Positions 1 through 8,918 are shown, counted from the first letter of the stretch. The stretch is 12,998 bases of DNA from Chlorobiota bacterium (GCA_008363265.1 RHKR01000075.1:1-12998), one strand, 5' to 3'. A program made the numbers and translations. Notes: generated by a model not told the origin, from the sequence alone.

Positions 1-3000
1 ATCACTTGCGGCTGTCACGAATGACCTGGCGGTGAATGTACCTCTCGCTGTCGGAGTGAACATGAACGGAATAAGTTCTGTTCCACCGATCGTGCCGATT
101 CCGGGTCTGTTCACAGGGGTGGCAAGCGTTCCGTTGAAGTTCGCACCAACCGTGAAAGCAGGACCTGTTGAACCGAGTCTTTTTACTGTTGTATTAAGAT
201 AAACAGGAAGGAGTCCGGCAAGTTCAGTTGTCGGAATCTCTGAGAACATCACCTTACTGTTGTTAGCGTTCGATGAAGGTACACCGATGCCATCGAATGA
301 AAGAGTGAGTTCAGGATTCTGCTTCGAGAAGTTGAGCCCACCATTCTTTTCAGGTGCACCTGTTGTCTGAACAAGCGAAACTGCAGCGTAATCGATCTCT
401 TTCAGTGCTGATATTGTGATGTCATCGAGATCGAGGAGCCACTGATCAGGAGCTGAATATGCCTGGAATCCGAAATAATATGTACCGGCTTCAGGAGCAA
501 CGAAGAAGACTGCATTGTTCTCATATACGGTATTGGTTATATTCGGATGATCAGCCAGTACCGAGGTTAAGCTGTCAGCGGTCTGTGCTCTACCGGCGGC
601 CACTTTAAGTTTCTCAGGATAACCTGATTGTGCCTTGTACCAGTATGATAACTGAACTGCCTGTCCCGCTGTCATTTGAAGACCGGGAGTGATTATCCAG
701 TCGTTACCCGGGAGTGTACCGCTATAGGAGTAACGGGCGTGACCAACACCGCTCTTTGGCTGAGCAGTGGCTCTGGTCCAGGTGGTTCCACCGTTCTTGT
801 CTTCCCTTGCCCATCCTGTCGGTGGGAATGCCGTGCCTTCAAATCCTTCAAAATAAGGAAGTGAAGAGATGGTATAAGGATTAACGGTGAGTACACCACT
901 GACATTTCCGGTGCTGTCCCAGAATCCGCCGTTAAAACCACCATAACGGTATGGTCCGCCGAGATACTGGTATCTGAACGCGTAATAATATGTGCCCGGG
1001 GCAAGGGTTTTTCCGATGGAAGCCATGAACTCGTCATTGTTTCCAACCTGAACATTGAATGTTGCAGGAACCCAGTTGTTCCAGTTAGCTGGGTTGTTAT
1101 TGGTAGAACTGATTCCAACCCATGCGTTCAAGCCAAAAGCCTGACCGGTGGAATCGGTAACGCCCGCTTTGTAAGCCTGGCCATAAACCGTGAGTGAATC
1201 CCCTGCAGTGATAGTTCCGGTGGCCGGCCACTGTAGGTTACCCCAATCGATAACTGTCTCAGGGGGAGTACCCATGAACCAATCGTCGAAGTCGGAGTAG
1301 AAGTCACCGTTGATCTTCAGACCATCAACTTTAACCTGAATGGTCTGACCAGCGAACGCTGAAAGATTCCACATCTTCTCTACATAGTTGGTGTCGGCAA
1401 CATGGTTGTGGGCACCGATAGAGTCAACAACCGTGAAACTGCCACCGAAATTTGTCGAGATCGAGATGGTGAGTTTGAAATCTGTACCCGGTGTCGGTGT
1501 GGCTGATGAAGTACCATAACCGGTATAGTTAACCACTCTGTACTTGAACTTCAACTGTGAAGTCGCAGTAGCAGAGAAGAAAGGAGTTGTGAAGAAACCG
1601 GTAAGGTTACCTGATGTACCATAGAGGTTTCTGGTAAGTCTCTTTGTCCAGTTCACACCGCCTGTTGCGTTAACCGTATAATTTCCAGTCCAGTTCGCAG
1701 GAATGGTACCTGTTGAGGTATCGAAATTCTGAACAATGAGAGGAAGCACAAACGGCTGAACCGATGTACCTGTCACCTTGTGGTAGAAGTTACCGGCAAC
1801 AGGATCGTTGGTAGTGAATAGAATAGAATCATTCAACGCGTTTGTGTCGGTAGGCGTGAAGGTGAGAACCAGATTAAACTGACCACCCGCCGGGACATTG
1901 AGCGAAGTTGAGTTTGCAGTAACTCTAGCAGGAAGAGTAAGTGTTGCGGTTAATGCAGCACCACCGTTGTTGCTGACCACAACTGTTTTCTGCATGTTGC
2001 CGCCAATATAAGTGGCACCAAAGGCAGTAGAAGTTGGGTTGAGAGCAATTACAGGGATCTGTGGAATAGGTTCGATCAAAATGTCATCGAGACCAAAACC
2101 ATAAGCGCTGAATGAACCATTGGTTCTGTCGCGCCATCTCATTCTGAAGTTGTTACTAGCATAGGCACTAAGGTCGAATATCGCTTCTTCGAAAGCTGAC
2201 ATCGAACTGGCACGGGACATGAAGCCGAGAGTAGTCCATGTAACGCCGTTATCGGTTGATACTTCAAAAAATGTAGTATCCTGTCCAATTATTGCAGTAA
2301 TGTCATCATCTTTCCACCAGAATTTTACCCTGTGATTAGCAGGAAGTTGAATCTTGGGAGAGACGAGGTGACCAAAAGTCAAACCTGACTGAGCGGTAGG
2401 AATGTAATTATAAAGGAATCTTGCTGAATAGTTTGTTCTTGATTCCGTTCCTCTGTCAATAAAATTACCAGACCAGTCACCTCCTGTAATTAATCCATCC
2501 GAGAAATCGTATGTGTAAGGGAAAGAAGTTACGGTAGTGTTAGCCGGAGGGGCATTGAAGTAATATTTGTAAGCTGCCAAACCGTTGTTTGTTGCAAGTA
2601 CATAAAAAGTTACTTCTCCGGTACCAAGTAACATTGCGACATCACCTGTACCGTTGGTATTAGTTGTCGTGCCTAATCCGGGTGTATAATCCAGAACCGT
2701 ATGCTGTGTACTGTATTGATTTGTAACATCTAACAAACGGATTCCATTTTGTGGAGTTCCCGTGTAGAGATAAATAGCGATGTACTTCCGTCCGTTCATC
2801 GTAAAGTAACGAAGAGCGTTGGATCCTGTGTTTCCAACTGCAGTCGTACTAAGAGAATCTATGACAGTTCCATCAGCATTGAATCTTCTGCCTTGTGAAC
2901 CATTTGACTTGTAAACGAATTCGGACAATCCGGTTGTCAAAGGATACACCACTGGAGTTGAACCCGGTGCAGTCGTGGAAACACCTGTCAGAGTGACAGA

Positions 3001-3579
3001 GTCAGCAAGATAAGATGTACCATTGTTTGTGGTAGTCCACTTATATACTTTATTAGTGGTTGAAGTGGCAGCATAAACAACGAGAGAGTTGTTCGATGTT
3101 CCTCCAACTACTGTGAACTTGTCACCAAGACGAACAGCGGTAAGGTCGTATGAAATAATATTTACAGGTACTGCAGCATCATTTGCCCACCTGTATATTT
3201 TGAACGCTGAAGTATTGGCGGTTGTTACCAAATTACATGCGTAAATCGCGCCATCTGCATCAACTTCGACATCTGCTATCGCAGCGCCTGAACCTCCGGA
3301 GACGCCTGTCATGTCGAGGACACCGACAGAATCTCCAGTGGCTGCGTTGAGTATTAGAACTCGTGTACCATATTTGGTAGTAGAGACATAGATCTTGCCG
3401 TTTCCATAGGCGAGACCTCGCTCCGAGTTAGCCGTGCCGAACCATGCCGGCAGAGAAGTAAGTTTTGCACTCTTTTCCCACAATGTGGTGCGGTATTGTG
3501 CCTGCGTTTGCGTTATTCCGAGTATCAGGAATAAAGCGATGAGCAGGGCACTCAACCTAAAAGTAAGTTTATTCTGCAT
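1..3579 (-). CDS. Large secreted multi-domain surface protein, C-terminus beyond the window (partial)
   Basis: An uninterrupted frame of 1193 codons runs from ATG at 3579 to the left edge; I checked every line for in-frame stops. Residues 1-27 look like a signal peptide (basic start, hydrophobic core LLIALFLILG, cleavage after TQA), so the protein is exported. Modules seen in order are: a repeat-rich propeller-like region (about 30-342; GLAYGNGKIYVS, ADVEVDADGAIYAC); a jelly-roll of the cleaved-adhesin/choice-of-anchor-J kind (about 352-503); an ASH-like Ig domain (about 508-607); a second jelly-roll (about 612-770); a beta-sandwich (about 775-900); and a third jelly-roll starting YFEGFEG and ending DLDDITIS (about 904-1057). 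Another beta-rich region reaches the edge. An AAGG ribosome site lies 6 bases before the ATG. Proteins built this way usually end in a type IX secretion sorting domain, but that part is not visible. An adhesin or cell-surface role is inference; the ligand is unknown. Confidence 0.85.
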   Translation of the reverse strand, partial: MQNKLTFRLSALLIALFLILGITQTQAQYRTTLWEKSAKLTSLPAWFGTANSERGLAYGNGKIYVSTTKYGTRVLILNAATGDSVGVLDMTGVSGGSGAAIADVEVDADGAIYACNLVTTANTSAFKIYRWANDAAVPVNIISYDLTAVRLGDKFTVVGGTSNNSLVVYAATSTTNKVYKWTTTNNGTSYLADSVTLTGVSTTAPGSTPVVYPLTTGLSEFVYKSNGSQGRRFNADGTVIDSLSTTAVGNTGSNALRYFTMNGRKYIAIYLYTGTPQNGIRLLDVTNQYSTQHTVLDYTPGLGTTTNTNGTGDVAMLLGTGEVTFYVLATNNGLAAYKYYFNAPPANTTVTSFPYTYDFSDGLITGGDWSGNFIDRGTESRTNYSARFLYNYIPTAQSGLTFGHLVSPKIQLPANHRVKFWWKDDDITAIIGQDTTFFEVSTDNGVTWTTLGFMSRASSMSAFEEAIFDLSAYASNNFRMRWRDRTNGSFSAYGFGLDDILIEPIPQIPVIALNPTSTAFGATYIGGNMQKTVVVSNNGGAALTATLTLPARVTANSTSLNVPAGGQFNLVLTFTPTDTNALNDSILFTTNDPVAGNFYHKVTGTSVQPFVLPLIVQNFDTSTGTIPANWTGNYTVNATGGVNWTKRLTRNLYGTSGNLTGFFTTPFFSATATSQLKFKYRVVNYTGYGTSSATPTPGTDFKLTISISTNFGGSFTVVDSIGAHNHVADTNYVEKMWNLSAFAGQTIQVKVDGLKINGDFYSDFDDWFMGTPPETVIDWGNLQWPATGTITAGDSLTVYGQAYKAGVTDSTGQAFGLNAWVGISSTNNNPANWNNWVPATFNVQVGNNDEFMASIGKTLAPGTYYYAFRYQYLGGPYRYGGFNGGFWDSTGNVSGVLTVNPYTISSLPYFEGFEGTAFPPTGWAREDKNGGTTWTRATAQPKSGVGHARYSYSGTLPGNDWIITPGLQMTAGQAVQLSYWYKAQSGYPEKLKVAAGRAQTADSLTSVLADHPNITNTVYENNAVFFVAPEAGTYYFGFQAYSAPDQWLLDLDDITISALKEIDYAAVSLVQTTGAPEKNGGLNFSKQNPELTLSFDGIGVPSSNANNSKVMFSEIPTTELAGLLPVYLNTTVKRLGSTGPAFTVGANFNGTLATPVNRPGIGTIGGTELIPFMFTPTARGTFTARSFVTAASD

Positions 3580-3637
3580 AAACCACCTTGCTTGATGAAT
3601 GAATGATTGTTTACGATATCTTCTTCAAAAAATATCT

Positions 3638-3660
3638 GGTGGAGGTAATTTACCTTCACC
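3638..3660. promoter_or_regulatory. Imperfect 11-base dyad in the leader of the surface-protein gene
   Basis: The plus strand reads GGTGGAGGTAA, one central T, then TTACCTTCACC. The two 11-base arms are complementary except for one G/T position. It lies 59 bases upstream of the surface-protein ATG and about 70 bases beyond the acyltransferase stop. On the minus-strand transcript the arms can form a 9-bp stem (one A/C mismatch, 5-base loop) followed four bases later by a run of six U. It could therefore be a weak terminator for the upstream lipid gene, a leader hairpin, or a protein-binding operator. The sequence does not decide between these. Confidence 0.5.
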
Positions 3661-3670
3661 TCAATTTAAG

Positions 3671-3678
3671 CAAAAGTA
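3671..3678 (-). promoter_or_regulatory. Possible -7 box for the surface-protein gene
   Basis: On the minus strand this reads TACTTTTG, an exact match to the Bacteroidota -7 consensus TAnnTTTG. It lies about 90 bases upstream of the surface-protein start and just before the dyad at 3638-3660. No convincing TTTG sits at the usual -33 distance, although T-rich sequence is present. In A/T-rich intergenic DNA an 8-base match with two free positions is weak evidence. Confidence 0.3.
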
Positions 3679-3731
3679 TGCTACAAAAAAACACAAAAAC
3701 AGGGTATGAACTTTTACACGGCAATATTCAC

Positions 3732-4550
3732 TTAAGCCTTACTTAGCTCACTTGATACCTGCTCAAACACGGCGTCAACAAGGGAATCGTAGTCGTGTCC
3801 TTCGGGGTAAACCGGTTTGTGAAATTTGACTTTGATCTTTTTCCACGGTCTCGGGATCTTGCTTCCCCTTGGAAGAGCATCGATCGCACCATCGATTGAA
3901 ACTGGCACAACCGGCACATTCTTCTCATGGGCAAGAATCGCGAAAGCTTTCTTGAACTCACCCAATGCGCCTGTTCTTGAACGGGTACCTTCGGGGAAGA
4001 TTATGATGTTCTTCCCTTTCTCGAGGAGAACCGCAAGCTTTTGGAGCGATTCCTTTAGATCCTTGTTGATATCCATCACCACTATGTTGTTTCTCTGAGC
4101 GAGAGCTTTGAGGAGCGGCCCTTTAACATGCTTCTCTTTAGCATAGAAGTAGGTGTTCTTGAAAACTGAGTTCCTGATGAACACGGAAACAAAGAGCCCG
4201 TCGAAGAAACTCTGATGGTTCGGAGCAAGAATGAAAGGACCATTTGGAAGATTTTCAATCCCCTCCCCTTTGATCCTGAAATAGAGCTTAAAGAAAACTT
4301 TCGATGAATTCTTTACCAGGTTCTGGGTGAACCAGCTCTTCGGAAGTTTTAGATCGATCTTCTCCTTGAATATCTCTCCCCACTTGATCGTCTCGACCTG
4401 CAGTTTCTGCTTGTTCTCTTTCATGAAGTGAGAGAGTTTCTCAACGGTCGGATGGTGAATAAAGATATCTTCCTTCACCTTGATACCGAATGTGGACTCA
4501 AGGAAAACCTGAAAGTTAACTTTATCAAGACTGTCGAGCCCCAGATCCAT
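3732..4550 (-). CDS. 1-acyl-glycerol-phosphate-type acyltransferase with a partial acyl carrier protein domain at its N-terminus
   Basis: The 272-residue frame begins inside an acyl carrier protein domain: LGLDSLDKV carries the phosphopantetheine-attachment serine (Ser7), and the rest of the ACP runs to about residue 48. A PlsC-type acyltransferase follows (about 80-250), with the catalytic NHQSFFD motif (His112, Asp117), the substrate-binding motif FPEGTRS (185-191) and PVSIDG. It should transfer an acyl chain to a glycerol-phosphate-like acceptor at the inner face of the membrane. ACP-like residues continue upstream of this ATG in the same frame (EQKKQDVFPDDHFE), back to an in-frame TAG at 4593-4595. 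ATG 4550 is therefore only the first Met after that stop, not a natural start, and no ribosome site precedes it. It overlaps the ligase frame by 76 bases and is best read as the detached C-terminal part of a ligase-ACP-acyltransferase fusion. Whether it is translated separately is unknown. Confidence 0.8.
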   Translation of the reverse strand: MDLGLDSLDKVNFQVFLESTFGIKVKEDIFIHHPTVEKLSHFMKENKQKLQVETIKWGEIFKEKIDLKLPKSWFTQNLVKNSSKVFFKLYFRIKGEGIENLPNGPFILAPNHQSFFDGLFVSVFIRNSVFKNTYFYAKEKHVKGPLLKALAQRNNIVVMDINKDLKESLQKLAVLLEKGKNIIIFPEGTRSRTGALGEFKKAFAILAHEKNVPVVPVSIDGAIDALPRGSKIPRPWKKIKVKFHKPVYPEGHDYDSLVDAVFEQVSSELSKA

Positions 4551-6160
4551 CTCGAAATGATCATCCGGGAAGACATCCTGTTTCTTCTGTTCCTATGCGG
4601 TTTCTGAGCGAGGTCCTTTTCCTTCTTCGAATTCTCGATCATCCCCGCGATCTTGAATCTCTGAATTTTGCCGAGACGGGTTTTGGGCAGTTCCTCTTTA
4701 AATAGTACAAATTTGGCAACCTTTTTCGAAGGATGTGCTGTTTTATTGTATTTGTCGATTACCTCCCAGCGGAAAGTCTCCTCAAAATTGTGGATGTTCT
4801 TCTCCGCAAGTTTTTTGAAGTTTGGATAGATGGCCACTGAAATGTTGTCGTTTTCCGCGAATGCAGCCACTTCCGAGACATAATCAGAAGTTTCCTTCAG
4901 CTTCCCCTCGATCTCCTCAGGTGAGATATTCTTGCCGTTGGAAAGGATTATGATCTCTTTCGATCTGCCGGTGATATGGATAAAACCTTCTTCATCAAGG
5001 TGTCCAATGTCGCCGGTACGGAGCCAGCCATCCTGAAGCACCTCAGCTGTGGCTTCGGGTTTGTTGTAGTAACCCTTCATTACATTACGGCCCTTGACGA
5101 ATATTTCACCGTCACGGGTTTCAAGCAAAACGCCATCGAGCAGTTGGCCCGCCGAACCGATCTTCCATTTTCCGGGACGGGTAAAGGTGATCATCGGTGC
5201 GCATTCGGTCATACCGTAACCTTCGAGCATTTCAAAACCAAGTGTCTTGTAGTCAGATGCCACTTCCTCATTAAGTTTTGCTCCGCCGCAAACCATGAAT
5301 TCGACCTTTCCGCCGAACTTTTGGTGGACTTTACCAAATATCTTCTTTGAGAAATCACGGGAATTCACTTTTTTGGCCAGCGAGAAAAGGGTTTTGGCAA
5401 CAGGACTTGCATTTATCTTGTCCATTATCCCCTTCCTGATCGCTTCATACAGACGGGGTACACCAATTATGATCGCGACTCCGTTGTTCTGAAGTGTCGC
5501 TATAATATCATCGGAGACCATCGAGGGAGAGAATGCAATAGTTCCACCGGCATACAGGGGTGCTACGAACGATCCGATCAGCGGGAGGATGTGATGCATC
5601 GGGAGAAGACCCAAAGTCACCCGCTCGGGAGTAAAAATAGAAACCTGATGACAAACCGCATCGATATTGTACATCAAATTATCAAAACTGAGCATCACAC
5701 CTTTTGGATTGCCTGTCGTACCGGATGTATAGGTAATGACGGCAACTTTATTCTGGTCCTCCTGTTCGAAGATCACCGGCTCAAATTTGGTGTGCTCATC
5801 CGGGATATCCTCAAAAACAAGAACTTTTGGCTGATAATCAAGTTTCGGTTGAACGGTTGAATATATTTCCCGGTACTCATCCGGAATGAACAGAACGCCC
5901 GGACGGCTGTCGTTCAGGATGTAGGCAACTTCGGATGGCTGCGACATAAAATCGATCGGTACAGGTATTGCGTCGTTTACCCATGCCGAATAGAAGGCAA
6001 ATGTCCATTCCGGCCTGTTTGGTGAGAATATTGCAATTTTATCGGTTTTTAGGTCAGAATATAATGAGGCATAGTAGTTCGCCTGTCTGTAAAACTCGTT
6101 GTAGGTGATCTTCCTGTCTTTCCAGACGATCGCGGTCTTGTCCCAGTTTCTGAATTTCAA
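4475..6160 (-). CDS. AMP-forming long-chain acyl-CoA/acyl-ACP synthetase, C-terminal end out of frame
   Basis: This is an ANL-superfamily enzyme that activates a carboxylic acid, probably a fatty acid, by adenylation and then transfers it to a thiol. Counting from the TTG at 6160, visible motifs are: P-loop YTSGTTGNPKG (144-154), GYGMTECAP (314-322), TGD (382-384), GRSKEIIILSNGKNI (398-412) and the catalytic-lysine segment KTRLGK (Lys498). I chose TTG 6160 because GGAG lies 7 bases upstream. The longer frame from TTG 6190 has no ribosome site, and no ATG is available. After about residue 520 (QKPH) the reading is basic and unlike any domain, and it overlaps the acyltransferase in another frame. 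The ACP domain that normally follows lies in the -1 frame. Adenylation function looks intact, but the natural fusion appears broken. Substrate chain length cannot be read from sequence. Confidence 0.85.
   Translation of the reverse strand: MKFRNWDKTAIVWKDRKITYNEFYRQANYYASLYSDLKTDKIAIFSPNRPEWTFAFYSAWVNDAIPVPIDFMSQPSEVAYILNDSRPGVLFIPDEYREIYSTVQPKLDYQPKVLVFEDIPDEHTKFEPVIFEQEDQNKVAVITYTSGTTGNPKGVMLSFDNLMYNIDAVCHQVSIFTPERVTLGLLPMHHILPLIGSFVAPLYAGGTIAFSPSMVSDDIIATLQNNGVAIIIGVPRLYEAIRKGIMDKINASPVAKTLFSLAKKVNSRDFSKKIFGKVHQKFGGKVEFMVCGGAKLNEEVASDYKTLGFEMLEGYGMTECAPMITFTRPGKWKIGSAGQLLDGVLLETRDGEIFVKGRNVMKGYYNKPEATAEVLQDGWLRTGDIGHLDEEGFIHITGRSKEIIILSNGKNISPEEIEGKLKETSDYVSEVAAFAENDNISVAIYPNFKKLAEKNIHNFEETFRWEVIDKYNKTAHPSKKVAKFVLFKEELPKTRLGKIQRFKIAGMIENSKKEKDLAQKPHRNRRNRMSSRMIISRWIWGSTVLIKLTFRFSLSPHSVSR
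4590..4610 (-). other. Frameshift/deletion junction between ligase and ACP-acyltransferase frames
   Basis: Minus-strand reading in the ligase frame leaves recognisable sequence at about 4600 (AQKPH). From 4592 downward, ACP sequence (EQKKQDVFPDDHFE, then MDLGLDSLDKV) begins in the -1 frame, immediately after TAG at 4593-4595. The first ACP helix, roughly 15-20 residues, cannot be found in any of the three frames between the two parts. A deletion of length not divisible by three therefore fits better than a single inserted or lost base. Confidence 0.65.
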
Positions 6161-6167
6161 AGTCTTT

Positions 6168-6171
6168 CTCC
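6168..6171 (-). promoter_or_regulatory. Ribosome binding site deciding the ligase start
   Basis: On the minus strand GGAG is followed by AAAGACT (7 bases) and TTG at 6160. This spacing favours that TTG over the upstream TTG at 6190, which has only A/T-rich sequence before it. Confidence 0.55.
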
Positions 6172-6243
6172 AATTTTTATTTATAACCAAGTAAAATAAT
6201 GAATTTAAGTGAATTTTTTGAAAATAAATCGATCTTCGAGACG

Positions 6244-6274
6244 ATTGTTTTGATGGTGTTTCTCACTATATTTG
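6244..6274 (+). promoter_or_regulatory. Probable promoter of the rplU-rpmA-mdh operon
   Basis: TATATTTG at 6267-6274 matches the Bacteroidota -7 consensus TAnnTTTG exactly. ATTG at 6244-6247 lies 19 bases upstream, a usual distance for the -33 element (TTTG), with one base off. Transcription would start about 6280, giving a leader of roughly 35-40 bases before rplU. The assignment assumes this organism uses the Bacteroidota-type housekeeping sigma factor. Confidence 0.45.
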
Positions 6275-6317
6275 TATTCTGTTAAAAATGTTTTTTTACT
6301 AACCATAAAGGACCGCA

Positions 6318-6626
6318 ATGTTTGCAGTTGTAGATATCGCAGGACAGCAGTTTAAAGTTTCAGAGAACGAGAAACACTACGTTTCCCGCCTGAACGCTGA
6401 GCCTGACAGTGAAGTGGTGTTTGATAACGTACTGCTTTACTCAGACGAAGCCGGCGTTAAAGTTGGCAAGCCCTACGTGGACGGCTTAAAAGTTACCGCG
6501 AAAGTCCTCACTCACGTCAAAGATGATAAAGTTCTTGTCTTCAAAAAGAAAAGACGCAAAGACTATGACAAGTTGAACGGACACAGACAACATCTTACCA
6601 GAATTGAAATCTTAAAAATCGGATAA
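6318..6626 (+). CDS. rplU: 50S ribosomal protein L21
   Basis: At 102 residues this is normal length for bL21, which binds 23S rRNA in the large subunit. The family pattern is clear: it opens [13 protein letters not shown], has a central VGKPYVDG segment, and ends with the basic signature [16 protein letters not shown] followed by LTRIEI. AGGA lies 5 bases before the ATG. It is first in a tight operon, 10 bases before rpmA, the usual partner. The upstream gene diverges, so this is the transcription unit's start. Confidence 0.97.
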   Translation: MFAVVDIAGQQFKVSENEKHYVSRLNAEPDSEVVFDNVLLYSDEAGVKVGKPYVDGLKVTAKVLTHVKDDKVLVFKKKRRKDYDKLNGHRQHLTRIEILKIG

Positions 6627-6636
6627 GGAGTTAGTA

Positions 6637-6897
6637 ATGGCACATAAAAAAGGACAAGGATCCACCAAGAACGGTCGTGAAAGTAATGCCCAGAGACTGG
6701 GAGTAAAAGCTTTCGGTGGCCAGTTCGTTGAAGCCGGTTCGATCATCGTTCGCCAGAGAGGCACTAAATTCCATCCGGGACTTAACGTCGGCAAGGGGAA
6801 GGATGACACTCTCTTCGCTCTTACCGATGGAACTGTTCAGTTCAGAGCCAGAGCAAACGATCGTCAGTTCGTTTCGATCATCCCTCCGGTTGAATAA
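6637..6897 (+). CDS. rpmA: 50S ribosomal protein L27
   Basis: At 86 residues this is normal length for bL27, whose N-terminal tail reaches the peptidyl-transferase centre. It starts [16 protein letters not shown] and contains [10 protein letters not shown] and the [10 protein letters not shown] motif, all diagnostic. The protein begins directly at AHKKG with no N-terminal extension, so the protease-processed form known from Firmicutes does not apply. AAGGAG lies 6 bases before the ATG. It sits between rplU and mdh; the stop codon overlaps the next ribosome site. No obgE gene follows, although it often accompanies this pair in other bacteria. Confidence 0.97.
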   Translation: MAHKKGQGSTKNGRESNAQRLGVKAFGGQFVEAGSIIVRQRGTKFHPGLNVGKGKDDTLFALTDGTVQFRARANDRQFVSIIPPVE

Positions 6898-7839
<942 letters not shown>

Positions 7840-7856
7840 TCTTCACATGAAAATAT

Positions 7857-7890
7857 AAAAAAAAGGCTGCTTTCGGGGCAGCCTTTTTTA
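7857..7890. terminator. Bidirectional intrinsic terminator between mdh and the alcohol dehydrogenase gene
   Basis: Eight A are followed by GGCTGC (7865-7870), a 7-base loop, GCAGCC (7878-7883) and six T. The A and T tracts extend the stem, and each strand reads as a GC hairpin followed by a U run. It lies 17 bases past the mdh stop and 12 bases from the end of the convergent gene at 7903, so it can serve both. Confidence 0.9.
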
Positions 7891-7902
7891 GTTTAAACAG
7901 GT

Positions 7903-8907
7903 TTAATCGTTAACCAGCACCATCCTGTATCTTACCGTGTTATCCGCAACCTTTTTCAGCGCAAGGTTTACATCTTTCATCGGCATTTTTTCGATCATGG
8001 GCCGAACGCCGTGAGTTGCCGCAAATTCAAGCATCTCTTCCAGCATCCCGGGTGATCCTATTGCTGATCCTGATATCTTTCGCTCACGGGTCAGAAGTGA
8101 GAACGCACTCACCTCGACCGGAATACCCAGTGCTCCCACAAAGCACAATTCGCCTCTCGGTCTCAGGGTGTTTACGAGTGCTTGCCAATTCATGCTGGCA
8201 AAAACAGTGGAGACTATAAAGTCAAACTTCTCCGCATGGGCCGCGAAATCAGGTTCCTTCCTCGAATTAATGAAACCTGTTGCTCCAAATGAGAATGCCT
8301 CTTCCCGTTTACTGTCACTTGTTGAGATCGCAGTAACCTCGGCTCCCATCTTTGCCGCGAACTGTATAGCCATATGGCCAAGGCCTCCAATACCTATCAC
8401 TGCCACCCTGGTCCCCTTTTTCACGCCGAACTTCCGGAGCGGCGAAAAAACAGTAACTCCACCGCACATTAGCGGACCGGCGAACTCGGATTCCATTGCA
8501 GCCGGAATTTTTATCGCGAATGCCGCATCGGCTATTACATGGTCGGCATACCCGCCATGTCTTCCAACGCAAGTGCCCTGCGATGATGCGCACAAGTTTT
8601 CATGACCGGATTCACACTGCTCACAAGTATGACAACTGCCGGCCTGCCAACCGAGCCCAACCCTGTCCCCGGTCTGAAGATGTTTTACACCATCACCTAA
8701 ACGGACGACAGTTCCTGATACTTCGTGACCGGGAATGAAAGGGTATGAACTCATCATCCAGTCATTATCTATCAGATGAAGGTCACTGTGACAGATACCG
8801 CAGTGAGTTACCTTTATCTCAACTTCATTCGTTTTAAGTTCCTTCGGTTCGTATGAGAGCGGCTTGAGCTCTTCTTTGGCTTTGTAGGCTGCATATCCGT
8901 TGATCAT
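7903..8907 (-). CDS. Zinc-dependent alcohol dehydrogenase / NADPH-dependent aldehyde reductase (cinnamyl-alcohol-dehydrogenase-like)
   Basis: This medium-chain dehydrogenase has 334 residues from ATG 8907. The start was chosen because AGGAG lies 6 bases upstream; an ATG nine codons earlier has no such site. Catalytic zinc ligands are Cys36, His61-Glu62 (PGHE) and Cys148. Structural zinc cysteines are 92, 95, 98 and 106 in SCHTCEQCESGHENLC. The nucleotide fold is GIGGLGHMA (172-180), followed by a Ser/Thr-rich turn AISTSDSKREEA with no acidic residue at the usual position, which favours NADP(H). Overall it resembles the YahK/AdhA-like aldehyde reductases, which reduce varied aldehydes to alcohols in the cytoplasm. 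It is a single gene, convergent with mdh and divergent from the membrane glycosyltransferase. The physiological substrate cannot be read from sequence. Confidence 0.92.
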   Translation of the reverse strand: MINGYAAYKAKEELKPLSYEPKELKTNEVEIKVTHCGICHSDLHLIDNDWMMSSYPFIPGHEVSGTVVRLGDGVKHLQTGDRVGLGWQAGSCHTCEQCESGHENLCASSQGTCVGRHGGYADHVIADAAFAIKIPAAMESEFAGPLMCGGVTVFSPLRKFGVKKGTRVAVIGIGGLGHMAIQFAAKMGAEVTAISTSDSKREEAFSFGATGFINSRKEPDFAAHAEKFDFIVSTVFASMNWQALVNTLRPRGELCFVGALGIPVEVSAFSLLTRERKISGSAIGSPGMLEEMLEFAATHGVRPMIEKMPMKDVNLALKKVADNTVRYRMVLVND

Positions 8908-8913
8908 TTTAGT

Positions 8914-8918
8914 CTCCT
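8914..8918 (-). promoter_or_regulatory. Ribosome binding site deciding the alcohol dehydrogenase start
   Basis: On the minus strand AGGAG is followed by ACTAAA (6 bases) and ATG at 8907. This makes the ATG at 8934 unlikely as the start. Confidence 0.7.

Noticed and set aside
693..1118. 141-codon minus-strand open frame
   Set aside because: It lies wholly inside the long surface-protein frame on the same strand in another phase, has low-complexity composition, and lacks any recognisable domain or ribosome site.
3678..3746. Small plus-strand frame of 22 codons starting MLQKNTKTGYE in the spacer
   Set aside because: No ribosome site, very short, and it runs into the 3' end of the acyltransferase gene; nothing supports translation.
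4476..4603. Programmed -1 frameshifting to make the ligase-ACP-acyltransferase fusion
   Set aside because: A -1 slip at the A-rich stretch upstream of 4600 would hit the TAG at 4593-4595, no standard slippery heptamer is seen after that stop, and the first ACP helix would still be missing.
8168..8605. 145-codon plus-strand frame opposite the alcohol dehydrogenase
   Set aside because: It is antisense to a gene with complete zinc and cofactor motifs; it has no ribosome site and no domain.
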